Source of the DNA: Ischnura elegans
Lineage: Eukaryota; Arthropoda; Insecta; Odonata; Coenagrionidae
Length of the DNA stretch: 64,000 nt
Assembly (NCBI RefSeq): GCF_921293095.1
Contig: NC_060259.1
Location: forward strand, 4,340,001 to 4,404,000
Direction: 5' to 3'
This document shows, piece after piece, positions 1-9,161 of the stretch; positions within the stretch are counted from its first letter, which is position 1, and each line of letters starts with the position of its first letter. A program made the translations under genes and the position numbers. The notes under the pieces are model-generated. The model was not told where the DNA came from and did no database searches. It worked only from the letters and a program-made list of their open reading frames with translations.

Positions 1-211
1 ACCAATTGATTTGAAGATTTACCGGTCAGTGGTTCTCAAGTAAAAATTTCTCCCTTGAAACAGAGCTGATTCTGGGCTGAAACTCCACTGAATGCGCTCA
101 AACTGCCTTGAAACAACCTTGTCACTGCACTGCACTGCCTTGTCCTCAACAAGAAAAAGAGCACTCAACTGAAACTCTGATGCCATTCTCCCTTGCAAGT
201 CCATTGAATCT

Positions 212-567
212 GAACTGCTTCTCCCTTGCTGCATATGTGCCCCACTGATACTGAACTGGACAATAGCCTCAGGCCAGGTCGAATTTATGGCTCCACTGCA
301 TCTCTCTTGCCGCATGTCTTTACTGCCTTGCCACAGAGCTGCGGCAGCATTGGGTATCCCCTCTCCCTTATGGATTTGAACTGCTTCTCCCTTGCTGCAG
401 ATGAGCTCTACTGGCACTGAGCTGGACAGTAGGCTCAAAGGCCAGGCCAACTTAATAACTCCACTGAATCTCTCTTGCCGAATGTCCTAACTGCCCTGCC
501 ACAGAGCTGCTGCAGCATTTGGGTATCCCCTCTCCCTCATGAATTTGAACTGCTTCTCCCTTGCTGC
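212..567. repeat. Tandem repeat, about 168-bp period, 2.1 copies
   Basis: The phrase GAACTGCTTCTCCCTTGCTG recurs at 212, 378 and 547, giving periods of 166 and 169 bp. The intervening text (CTCCACTG, CTCTCTTGCC, CCACAGAGCTGC) also repeats with scattered substitutions. The array forms the inner part of the left inverted arm. Confidence 0.8.
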
Positions 568-781
568 GCGTGTGCTACCCACCGTAAGTTTTGCCAACAT
601 ACGGAACCCTTCTACCGGACATATACGCGACCCCTGTTTTCAGCGGCAATTTATTTTTTTAAATTTAGCTTTTGGCAACACGTATATATTTTCCCGCGCG
701 TCAAGCTGTCGGTTGCCGTTATTTCTCTCAAGTTGCTAGGAGCGAAAGACGAGTGGTGAGCGTGGGTTTTGGCATGCAAAG
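568..781. other. Unassigned sequence between left arm and LTR element
   Basis: About 210 bp of mixed-composition DNA with several CpGs and no recognisable gene or repeat. It was continuous with 7146 onward before the LTR element inserted, as shown by the AAAG duplication at 778-781 and 7142-7145. Confidence 0.5.
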
Positions 782-943
782 TGTAACGTAAGACTATTAA
801 TTTTCAGAACCCTTTTTATTTCCTTCTATTATCTCCACAATCCTCCACAAAAACCTCTCCTTTTACATCTCACTCAACAATCCCCTCTCCCCAAACAAAC
901 CCTTCACAACCAAAATAACAACTTTTAAAAATCAGACGTTACA
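782..943 (-). repeat. 3' LTR of the hnRNP-M-bearing element
   Basis: 162 bp, TG...CA ends, identical by eye to 6980-7141. It is preceded on the element strand by a purine-rich tract (AAAGGGTGGAGGAAAG), which places the 3' end here. AAAG target duplication lies at 778-781. Confidence 0.9.
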
Positions 944-1121
944 GTCTTTCCTCCACCCTTTAAGAATTTTGTCCATAAATGTTTTAATGCTTCAATCACT
1001 GGACAAAATTTTATTGCGATGCCGTTGGAGTACCCCTTGCCAGATGGTGCCACACCCGAACACTTACCGACTTCCAATCTATTTGATGTCGCTCATCGCC
1101 CTGCTTAGCGCATCCGCGTTC

Positions 1122-2762
1122 TTATGAGCTGACCCCGGCTAGACCAGCCCCAAGGCTGCATCCCAAACTGCCTCCAATGCTGCCAATGTCACCTCCACCG
1201 GCCAAAGCTCCAAGACTGCCCACTCCCACAGACAGCCCACCTGGCAGGGCAGCAGCTCTACTGCTATAGCCAAGGGCTGATCTCTTTGGAAGGGGTGGAC
1301 TATCAGCAAACCCACCAGTACTATTCAGTCCTAATGATGGGGACACCACACTTGGCAACACTGCAGCACGAGAAACATCAAGTAGAGGGTTTCCACCAGC
1401 ACCCAGACCCATACCAATTCCACGTAGACCTTCAGGTAACTTTGAGGGCAAGCCTTCAGTCTTTTCATTCACACGGTCCATTCTCACTGTCATTTTCCTA
1501 TCATACAACAGCTGATTATGAAGCATAGATATTGGTTGCACAGCTTCAACTGGATGCTCAAATTTCACCACACCATGTCCACGACTCTTTCCATCTTTGT
1601 CTCTGTTAAGTTTTGCATTAGTGACATTACCAGCGAGACGGAAGATATCCCTCAATTTCTTTTCATCAACTTTGTAGTCCAAATTGGCAACAAACAATCT
1701 ACTGACTAGGGGTCCATTTATTCCCAGGCATTCTAAAAACTGTGGGCTCAGTCCATACGTATTACCCCACTTGTTCTGAATTGCAGGTGAGGTAGGACCA
1801 ATTGGACCAGGTAAAGGTGCTGGTGCCTGACAGCTAGACCGTGGTTCATCTCTGGGGCGACTACTTCCTCCACTCATACCAGCATTTCCTCTACCCCCAC
1901 CACCACCACTGGAACCTCCCTTCATTGGCCTGCCATACTTGTCCCTCTCAATATCAAAATCCTCCTTAACAACAAGTTTTCTTCCTTTCAACTCCCACCT
2001 ATGCATTTTCTCAACTGCCTTCTTAACAGATTCTGCATTTTCAAACTCAACGATACCACACCCTCTAGGTTTTTCTCCATCATCACTAAACAGCTCCACA
2101 TAAGCAACTTCACCAACTTCTGTTCTAAAGAGGTCCTTCAACTCCTGCCAGCGGAATTCATAAGGAATGTTGGAGATGTAAATTCTTCTATCTGCGGGAG
2201 CTCTCCTTCCTCCCCTGTCACGATCGCGACCGCCACTGGAACTTCTGGGTTGGAATCTACTTTGTCTTTCACCTCTTCTCTTTGCCGCTCGAGTCTGCAC
2301 CGTATTTATCCAATGTTTTTCTTGTTGCTCTAATTGACATTTTTCAATTAATTCTGCGGTGGTATTTCCCAAAATATATACACCGCGATCCAAATCATTC
2401 TGTACTACCACAGCCTTCCCAAATACTCGACCGAACTCTCCAATTACTTCTACTTCTGCTATAGGAAGAAAACGATCGCGTACTTCTAAAGCTTGCTGTA
2501 TCCAAACAGTTTCTCCTGTATACATGTATGGGGCAACATATTTCTGAGCCACTACATCGATTGTTGCACCTGTATCTCGTAATATCTTCATTGAATACCC
2601 ATTTACCATTCCCTCTGTCAAGTATTTGCCAAACATATTTTTATTATTTTTAATTTTTAAAGAACCAACGAATTCTTTTTCTTCGTTATCCTTCGTTTTT
2701 TTCTTTGGGCAATTTGCGAGAAAATGTTGAGTGGAACCACACCCGTAGCACTTGGGTAGCAC
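1122..2762 (-). CDS. Chimeric frame: Gag zinc knuckle + retropepsin-like protease + hnRNP M (two RRMs)
   Basis: A 546-residue open frame joins two unrelated origins. Residues 5-18 form a CCHC knuckle (CYGCGSTQHFLANC). Residues about 55-145 look like a retropepsin with the active-site DTGA at 63-66. From about residue 166 the protein becomes an hnRNP M/rumpelstiltskin-like RNA-binding protein. It has an Arg/Gly-rich lead and RRM1 (about 192-268; RNP2 IYISNI, RNP1 RGCGIVEF). A Gly-rich linker follows, then RRM2 (about 355-428; RNP2 LFVANL, RNP1 RGHGVVKF). The hnRNP M hallmark LPEGLRGIGMGLG ends the conserved part, before a Gly/Ser/Leu-rich tail. No introns interrupt the hnRNP M part, which suggests capture from a spliced transcript. 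The family is nuclear and acts in splicing and mRNA localisation. Whether this copy is translated is unknown. The displayed start is only the first Met of this frame, because upstream gag is separated from it by the piggyBac-like insertion. Confidence 0.85.
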   Translation of the reverse strand: MLPKCYGCGSTQHFLANCPKKKTKDNEEKEFVGSLKIKNNKNMFGKYLTEGMVNGYSMKILRDTGATIDVVAQKYVAPYMYTGETVWIQQALEVRDRFLPIAEVEVIGEFGRVFGKAVVVQNDLDRGVYILGNTTAELIEKCQLEQQEKHWINTVQTRAAKRRGERQSRFQPRSSSGGRDRDRGGRRAPADRRIYISNIPYEFRWQELKDLFRTEVGEVAYVELFSDDGEKPRGCGIVEFENAESVKKAVEKMHRWELKGRKLVVKEDFDIERDKYGRPMKGGSSGGGGGRGNAGMSGGSSRPRDEPRSSCQAPAPLPGPIGPTSPAIQNKWGNTYGLSPQFLECLGINGPLVSRLFVANLDYKVDEKKLRDIFRLAGNVTNAKLNRDKDGKSRGHGVVKFEHPVEAVQPISMLHNQLLYDRKMTVRMDRVNEKTEGLPSKLPEGLRGIGMGLGAGGNPLLDVSRAAVLPSVVSPSLGLNSTGGFADSPPLPKRSALGYSSRAAALPGGLSVGVGSLGALAGGGDIGSIGGSLGCSLGAGLAGVSS

Positions 2763-2898
2763 CTCTTTTCGAAATTAAGTCCCGAAGGCGATGATTTAGG
2801 CATCTTTTCCATAGCCAAGTCACGCCTTTCTTCATCAGAATTTACAGAAACAGTCTTCGACTTTGTAAACTGGATCCTTTTATTTTGTTGATCCTTAA

Positions 2899-5690
2899 CC
2901 CTTTAAAGACCAAACTAACTTACCAACTGATTTTCATTATTTTTTTTGCATATTCTATTTATTTTACAGCTTATTAAGACATGGTATGAAAGAAAACCCG
3001 AACAAAAATTTTTAAATGCGTTTTCAAGCATGTTCCCAAATGGGAACATTGGACACTCAAGTGAATAAAATTTCGAAGTTTTACTTTTTATTTGAGCATG
3101 TATATTTTTCGAAAATATCATAAGTTTGGTAGAAAATACATGTAATAATGACATCATTCTCATTATACAGTGTATAAATTGCATTTATGGATTACTCATT
3201 ATACATTGAAAAACAGTGAAGATGCATTTTTTTTGCAGACTACGCATCTTCCCTGTGAAGATATATTTAGAATATGCCCCTCAGTTGTTCTTCGTTTCAC
3301 TTAAGAGTGCGTCTTAGGTCCAGGATGAGAGATAATTTTTGGGAGCAGTCACGTGAGACTTGTGGCTACGTCGCGGAGAAACTCCAAGTGCGTTTTCGAC
3401 CCTTTTCCGTGGATTTCCCTATGCAAAAGCCATGCACTGGCAACACTCATATTCAAAGCATTTGTTAACAGATTTCACCTCCATTTATTGCTTCGAAGTT
3501 TTGACCTGTAGCTACTCAGAAGTTTATCCAATATATCAACCCCCCCCATTCCCAAATTATATTTTTTTATCAATTGCGGTTGTGTAATTTCTATCCCATT
3601 CCCTTCCTTCCTAGAAAATCTCTTTACAGAACCCAATGGCTCATTAGTGAAGCAGTTGGACCCTAATGTAACCACTGAATTATCATTCCATCGACAGAAA
3701 AATACCACTCCATCACATATGAAATCAGAATCCCCTCGGTGAAATTTTTCACTTTTGATGGTTTTAGCGGGTATTTGGCTATTCTACCTTCGCTAATTGT
3801 ACTTGTTGCCTTCATGCTTCTATCTGCCAGTTCTACTAGCAGTGAGTGGGATGAAAAGAAATTATTGAAGTATAACTCAATTTGCTTAGGGTGCTCTACA
3901 ACAACCAAAAGATTGCATACTACCCTGGCTCCCAGCGGTCCAGTAGAATTTTTTTCTTTCCCAGCGTATATTTGCATCGCATAGGGATATCCTGATGTTG
4001 AACATAGCATCTAGATTTTGTACCCAAAATGAATTGGTTTTCCTTTGATAAACATTTTGCTCGAGTGATGGTCGTAGTATGGCACCATAGATTCGTCAAG
4101 GCTTAGTTCCTTATGGGAGATTCCAAATTGCACGACGTTTATCCCAACTCTCTATACAAAGGAGATATTTTTCCCAATTTGTCACCCTTTTGCAATATGT
4201 TGTTATGAGACAAGTGAAAGTATCTTTTTATTTATTTGAAACGATTCCTGATCATCACTGATGGAATGATATGAATCGACATATTCTCTTCAGAACACCA
4301 ATACAAATTTTCTTGGGGGACCGTGTGGTATCCACTAAACAAAAGTATTCCGAAGAACTGACCAATCTCTCCCCACGTAACATCAAGAGATGAGCCTTTT
4401 TGTTGAGCATAAAGAGAGGACATGTTTGCAACATGATTCAGGTACTGCTGTGGTAAATACTAGAAGAAGATTTCAATCGGCTCCATGGCAACCAGTTCCT
4501 CCAGATGATTATCTAGCCCCCGCATTGGTTCTGACGGAATTTCTTTTTCAAATTGATTCTATTTTTCCAAACATTGCCTGTGAATTATACAATCATTGAA
4601 TTACGTCATGGCTTAGAAATATATAAGTTGAAAAATTAAAAGTTTTGAATTCTTAAAAGATGCTGAATTGTAATTTTAAAAAGAACATAACTCCGAAACG
4701 AAGTAAGAGGACAATTTATTTTACTGACCTTCTCCCAAAATACTTCTTTTCTGTTTTACTCCTTTCCTTCTAATTACACTGTCTTTCTCTCCATCATCAT
4801 CTCTGTTTGGTAGAGTGAGGCTAATTTTCCCTAATTTGTCAGCCAGAATTATTTCCACTAGATCATTTTCATTGACATCTTCTTCATCCGTCAAACGGGG
4901 GTCTTCTTCAGGAGGAAGCTGGCACAACTCGTATTCCGACAGTTCATCGTCACTTAGAACGTCTAAATATTCGACTACTTCTTCCAAACTAAGAAACTCC
5001 TATGAGCTCATTTTAACGAAGTTTCTAAAAAAAAGTATGTTCTTCAAAGATAGTGATCACAAAACCGACTCTCAGAATGACTAAATAGAGATTCGATAGA
5101 ATGAGTTGACCGGGTATATTTCATACCACAATGTCCAACAAGAAACTACAATGTGTTTACATAGCTGCAAGCAGTCTGAGGCGGCGAATTCAGATATAAT
5201 TAGGCCAAAGAAGCGATAATGTTTCAAAACTCCTTTGTATTGGACGAAAAAAATAAAACAACAAGAGTTTAGGGATAACTCATCGGAGGCAAAAAACAGC
5301 AACTGACTTAGATATGCCGACAGTCCAATGTTCCCAAATGGGAACACACCTCAAAATTTTGTTATTGCTTGGAAAATAAATACAAACTTGACCAAAAAAC
5401 TGAGTTTAACAATGTAATGTATATTGATCTTTTTAATAAATGAGTATTCGTTACTTAAGAGGTAGTGTAGAGAAAAATATTGGATAAACCGCATACTCAC
5501 TTCAGAGGTAATGAAAATAACCGACTTTAAAAATGTATAATTATCGACAAATGTATGAACAAGTCATGCAATTAACTTTAAAAAATACTTCCATACTTAA
5601 TTAATATAGCCTAAGCTATAAAATTAATCAGAGATATGAAATATAATTTTTATGAATTTTTAAAAATCTGTTCCCAAATGGGAACATTGG
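2899..5690 (-). mobile_element. Decayed piggyBac-like DNA transposon inside the LTR element
   Basis: The left edge is TTAA (2895-2898) followed by CCCTTTAAAGACC, a piggyBac-style end. The right edge lies near 5690, where gag sequence resumes, but no clean TTAA is visible there. A 22-bp motif with palindrome TTCCCAAATGGGAA plus CATTGGAC occurs at about 3030, inverted at about 5323, and again at about 5671. This looks like subterminal transposase-binding repeats. Minus-strand fragments between 4987 and 3475 encode piggyBac transposase pieces. The right boundary is therefore uncertain. Confidence 0.75.
3475..4987 (-). pseudogene. piggyBac-family transposase remnant
   Basis: In 5'-to-3' order on the minus strand: an acidic N-terminal piece (4987-4721, ...VLSDDELSEYELCQLPPEEDPRL), a core piece (4423-4232, WGEIGQFFGILLFSGYHTVP), a DDE-region piece (4010-3720), and a C-terminal piece (3708-3475, KYNLGMGGVDILDKLLSSYR). 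GGVDxxD near the end is diagnostic of the DDE_Tnp_1_7 family. The usual FDNFF motif reads FNNFF here, so one catalytic Asp appears lost. The pieces lie in different frames with gaps. The typical piggyBac cysteine-rich tail was not found. Non-functional. Confidence 0.85.
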
Positions 5691-6605
5691 ACTGTAAACG
5701 GTGTAATGATCCGTGGTTTTCCGTCCCATGCTTTCTCTAATAGCATCAAAACTATCCAACTTCTCAGCCAATACATTCGGATCCTTAAAATTTGGCCATT
5801 CGTCTATCAGGAGATCTCGCACCTCTATGGGTACTTTTCTTTTCATCTGATCAGTCACCATCAGTCCTTTTAACTCCTCAAAAGAAATTATATTCATCCC
5901 GTCAATCCATCCTTGGAAATAATTAGTCATTTTATATACTACATCACTCCACGCCATACCATTTGATTTGGACTGCTTGTAAAATAACTGTCTGAACATT
6001 TCTGAGCTCAATTTGTATTTCTTAAGCAGTAAATTTTTCACAAATTCATAACTATCAGCTTTTTCCCTAGGTTCTCGAGAAATTATATCATTAATCTCGT
6101 TTGATAGTAATCCCGTCAAGTAAAATACTAATTGGTGTTCCGGAATACCGGCCCTATCTGCCTGCCTTTCAAAACGTTCAAGATATAAACTAATGTTTTC
6201 CCCGTGAGGATCAAATTTATCCATATGTCGAGTTATATCTATTTTCGGCAGTGTCCTCTGAGCGGTCTCCGTCTCCAATCCATCACACTCGCGGTTTAAA
6301 TTGGTTTGTGAAAATTTTAGTTTCTTCATTTCTAACTGAAAACCTCTCTGTCTTTCAGCGTCTTCCCGTTCCAATCTTCTCTCTTCCGCTTCCCGTTCTA
6401 ATCTTCTCTCTTCTGCCTCTCGTTCCAATCTTTTCTCTTCAGTCAAAAACTTCAGCATCTCTTTAACAAATTCCTCATCATAATCTTTACTTTTTAGTAT
6501 CGCTTGTTTGTACTCTACGACTCTAGCTTCCCTCCCCACGTCAGCTCCTACTTCATATGCGATTTTGCACAAAACATCTTTAGGGACTCTAGCCAAATAC
6601 GACAT
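5691..6605 (-). CDS. Gag N-terminal/capsid part of the hnRNP-M-bearing LTR element
   Basis: Encodes about 305 residues beginning MSYLARVPKDVLCKIAYEVG. Residues about 60-110 are a charged repeated segment (ERRLEREAE), probably coiled-coil. Residues about 125-300 resemble the capsid-like gag domain of gypsy-type elements, with a FDPHGENISLYLERFE start and a pattern of Leu/Phe helices. The first Met lies about 375 bp inside the 5' LTR, a normal leader length. The frame runs into the right edge of the inserted piggyBac-like element, so gag is split and the copy is broken. Confidence 0.75.
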
Positions 6606-6979
6606 TGTTTAAGTTTTTCCGCAAATCTATCACCTAAACAACTCACTAAAATGAGGAAGTCAGAAACAGCACCCAGTATGCTCACACCATCCGGCAAAAA
6701 GGGTACTCACCTTTCCTGAAGCAAAAACGCCACACCAGCGAATTAAACTTCCACTTCTTCCGAAAAACACCAAGTCGTCTTTGCTTGCAGCTCCAACTTC
6801 TCAATGTGCGTCCTTCCTCGAAGCAAATACCAACTCCAGTCCGCTTCCTCGAACCAGCAACCGTTCCAACGCTCAAACAGGCCGCTGCGTCTTCTCAATT
6901 TCACTCAGGCTAATTTTTCCAAACCTGTGTCAAACATCCCATCCTCGTCGCCAGAAAAACGTGGGCTCACACTTACGTC

Positions 6980-7141
6980 TGTAACGTAAGACTATTAATT
7001 TTCAGAACCCTTTTTATTTCCTTCTATTATCTCCACAATCCTCCACAAAAACCTCTCCTTTTACATCTCACTCAACAATCCCCTCTCCCCAAACAAACCC
7101 TTCACAACCAAAATAACAACTTTTAAAAATCAGACGTTACA
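6980..7141 (-). repeat. 5' LTR of the hnRNP-M-bearing element
   Basis: Same 162-bp sequence as 782-943, followed outside by AAAG at 7142-7145. Gag begins about 375 bp inside it on the minus strand. Confidence 0.9.
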
Positions 7142-8276
7142 AAAGATTGATGGCATAAATATTTTCCCGGTACTTCGACAGTTGTTAACGGCAAGAATTA
7201 ATCGAAATTAAGGTGAAGGGGAGAACGAGGTCGGTGGTGGTGACTGCAGTCATAATTGGAGGTAAGCGTTTTAACTTCTCTGATGGCATGTTTATTCCTT
7301 CCATGTTCAGCCATGAGAACGTTGACATTGAATTCGTGTTTTAATCCAGGCACGTCTAAGGATTTCAAGCTCCTTTTCGGGGGTTATGCAGCCAATAACG
7401 AATTCTTCTTTCAACGCGTTGGCGACTGCCGTCCACTTTTCCTGCCTCATGGATACCCCGGACGAGGAGGATAATACACCGACCGGTCATCAATGCCGCG
7501 GATGCCGCGCCGTCCGTTAGTCATCCTGCGGAGGACCGGACTCGGTGAGCTCGAGCGCGCTCGAGCTCACCGAGTCCGGTCCTTAGCCCGCGGGCTTTCG
7601 AAGAAATAAGGAATGCGGGTGGGTTTCGCTATAGTGCAATGTATATTTACTGCTTATACTTATTAGTTACTGCTGAATGTTTTGGAATCTTACGTGGTTT
7701 TCGTTTGGAGTTCACACATAGCCTAAGTAACGAGTCATCGCTTCGTTTTTCATTTAACTATGATGCAAAGCGCATGCTTCCCCAGTGATAATTATAATGT
7801 AATATAAAATAATATAAGTTTTGCTTTTTATAATTTGAATGGTTCACATTGATGCACCATATAACTAATAAGCCAAGTAAAGGAAAGTTTCTCATGCGCA
7901 ATTTTGCTAATTTGATTTTGAGTTAAGTCGTTTGTGACTCTCATCAGTCATGTTTCTTCTCTTTTTCAGGAGCATCTTACTTCCATGACTTCTTTCTTTT
8001 GGAATATTTTTGTATGTGCTTTTAACAGTTATTAATTTATTGATATATTTTCATGTTCTAATGAATTGTGTCTTGAAAAATGTTGTGGTCATTGCAGTTA
8101 TAATACCTATTGTTGATCGCAATCACCTATCCACCCTTTATCTCTTATCATGCATGCAAAATTGTGGGAGAAATCTGTTATGTGATCATCCACTGTTGAC
8201 TGGGTTGCGCAAGTTGTTAATTGACTGTGTTTCATATGATTTGACAAGGGAATTTTAATGGATTGGGTAGGGGAAA
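7142..8276. other. Unassigned DNA between LTR element and right arm
   Basis: About 1.1 kb with no convincing gene. The first 450 bp are CpG-richer and end in a perfect palindrome. The rest (7600-8270) is AT-rich, with pyrimidine tracts and no long open frame. It may be captured host DNA or the body of the foldback unit. Confidence 0.4.
7532..7583. repeat. Perfect 52-bp palindrome
   Basis: AGGACCGGACTCGGTGAGCT continues to a centre at 7557/7558 and then reads back exactly, with no spacer. It is GC-rich in an otherwise AT-rich region. Confidence 0.9.
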
Positions 8277-8601
8277 TGTATTCAGCCAAACAAGGGAGTT
8301 TCAGCCAGGCATACAAGGGAGTTTCAGCCTAGCTATTCAATGGAGTTTCAGTCTAGTTAGTGGCCAAGGGAGTTTCAGTGTAGCTAGCCAAGGGAGTTTC
8401 AGTTTAGTCAGCCAAGGGAGTTTCATTGGAGTAGCTGAGGTTCTTATAATTGCACTGCTACTGCACTGCCATCCCTCTTCCAAACTCCACTGGTTTGTTT
8501 CAATTTCAATGCAGTTTCAGCATAGAAGCAAGGCAGTGAGTTTCAAGGTAGTTTCAACCCAGTTTCAGTCAAGTTCCAAGGGAGAAATTTTTACTTGAGA
8601 A
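8277..8601. repeat. Right inverted arm with 22-24-bp CAAGGGAGTTTCAG subrepeats
   Basis: CAAGGGAGTTTCAG, or close variants, recurs at least six times between 8290 and 8425 in a short irregular array. It is followed by looser GTTTCA words and the terminal inverted repeat at 8577-8601. The reverse complement resembles the left arm at 33-200. Confidence 0.75.
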
Positions 8602-8757
8602 GCACGTACGAAAGGATACGAAGCGCGCAGGAACACAGCATTCAGGCTAATCTCAATCGATTGGGTCGAACATTAGATATATCGTAACTGGCACGATCGA
8701 AAAATGTATCGAACGCAACACAATCGATAGCTACCGACCGTAGCGAGAACGTTATGA
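8602..8757 (-). mobile_element. THAP-family transposon copy A, left fragment
   Basis: 156 bp matching the subterminal part of other copies (for example 57212-57361): GCACGTACG, TACGAAGCGCGCAGGAACAC, CACAATCGATAGCTACCG. It is cut on the left by the foldback unit and on the right by the Harbinger element. It continues at 15637. Confidence 0.8.
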
Positions 8758-9161
8758 TGCCCCGTTTACACAACGATCGTCGGGACGTTGATCCGTACGA
8801 TCGTAACCTCAAAACGTCGTGTAGACGCGCAGAGTTACCATCGTAGGCCTTAGTACCTAACACTGCCGAACTTACGATGGTTAGCGCTAGTGTGCCAAGA
8901 AAAAAGAGTAAGGAAATGAAGCTTCCGCTTCCTCTAGCGGATTAAATTGACGCGCGATTTTGAACAAAGGACAAGCTTTAACAAAACAAAGTACAAAGGC
9001 AAGACAAGCTTTAACGTAATTCATTCACTTTAATTGGGCGGAAACATCGTACCCAGAACAGATTAATAAAAGAATAAAATATTCTAATTTCAAAAGTAAG
9101 TCATCTTTTACAGTATTAATATATTTATGCCCTGTGAGAAAAATTTAGGAGTAAGAAAAAA

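Larger units (their letters stand above)
782..7141 (-). mobile_element. Gypsy-type LTR retrotransposon carrying a captured hnRNP M sequence (non-autonomous)
   Basis: The element has 162-bp LTRs (782-943 and 6980-7141) that begin TGTAACG, end CGTTACA and look identical, flanked by a 4-bp duplication AAAG. It reads on the minus strand. In order come the 5' LTR, a possible primer-binding site (TGGCGACGAGGATGG, 6939-6953), gag, a zinc knuckle, a DTGA aspartic protease, hnRNP M sequence, a short RNase H tail (HKNADALSR, 1100-1129), a purine-rich tract (944-962) and the 3' LTR. Reverse transcriptase, most of RNase H and integrase are absent, so the copy is broken and would depend on a helper. A piggyBac-like element sits between the gag and zinc-knuckle parts. 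Identical LTRs point to recent insertion, although 162 bp is a short clock. Confidence 0.88.
33..8601. mobile_element. Composite unit bounded by inverted subrepeat-rich arms (foldback-like)
   Basis: The two edges carry a 25-bp near-perfect inverted repeat: TTCTCAAGTAAAAATTTCTC with its continuation CCTTG at 33-57, and the reverse complement at 8577-8601. Inside each edge the sequence is a string of diverged CTGAAACTCC(C/A)TTG words, pointing inward on both sides. This is the structure of a foldback or long-TIR element with minisatellite arms. No matching target-site duplication was found; the right edge abuts a fragment of the THAP transposon family. The interior holds an LTR retrotransposon, unassigned DNA and a perfect palindrome. 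No transposase belonging to the unit was recognised. Alternatively, two separate inverted copies of a short repeat may simply flank this region. Confidence 0.5.

Noticed and set aside
1286-2547. Several plus-strand frames opposite the hnRNP M chimera
   Set aside because: Shadows of the minus-strand coding sequence; no homology.
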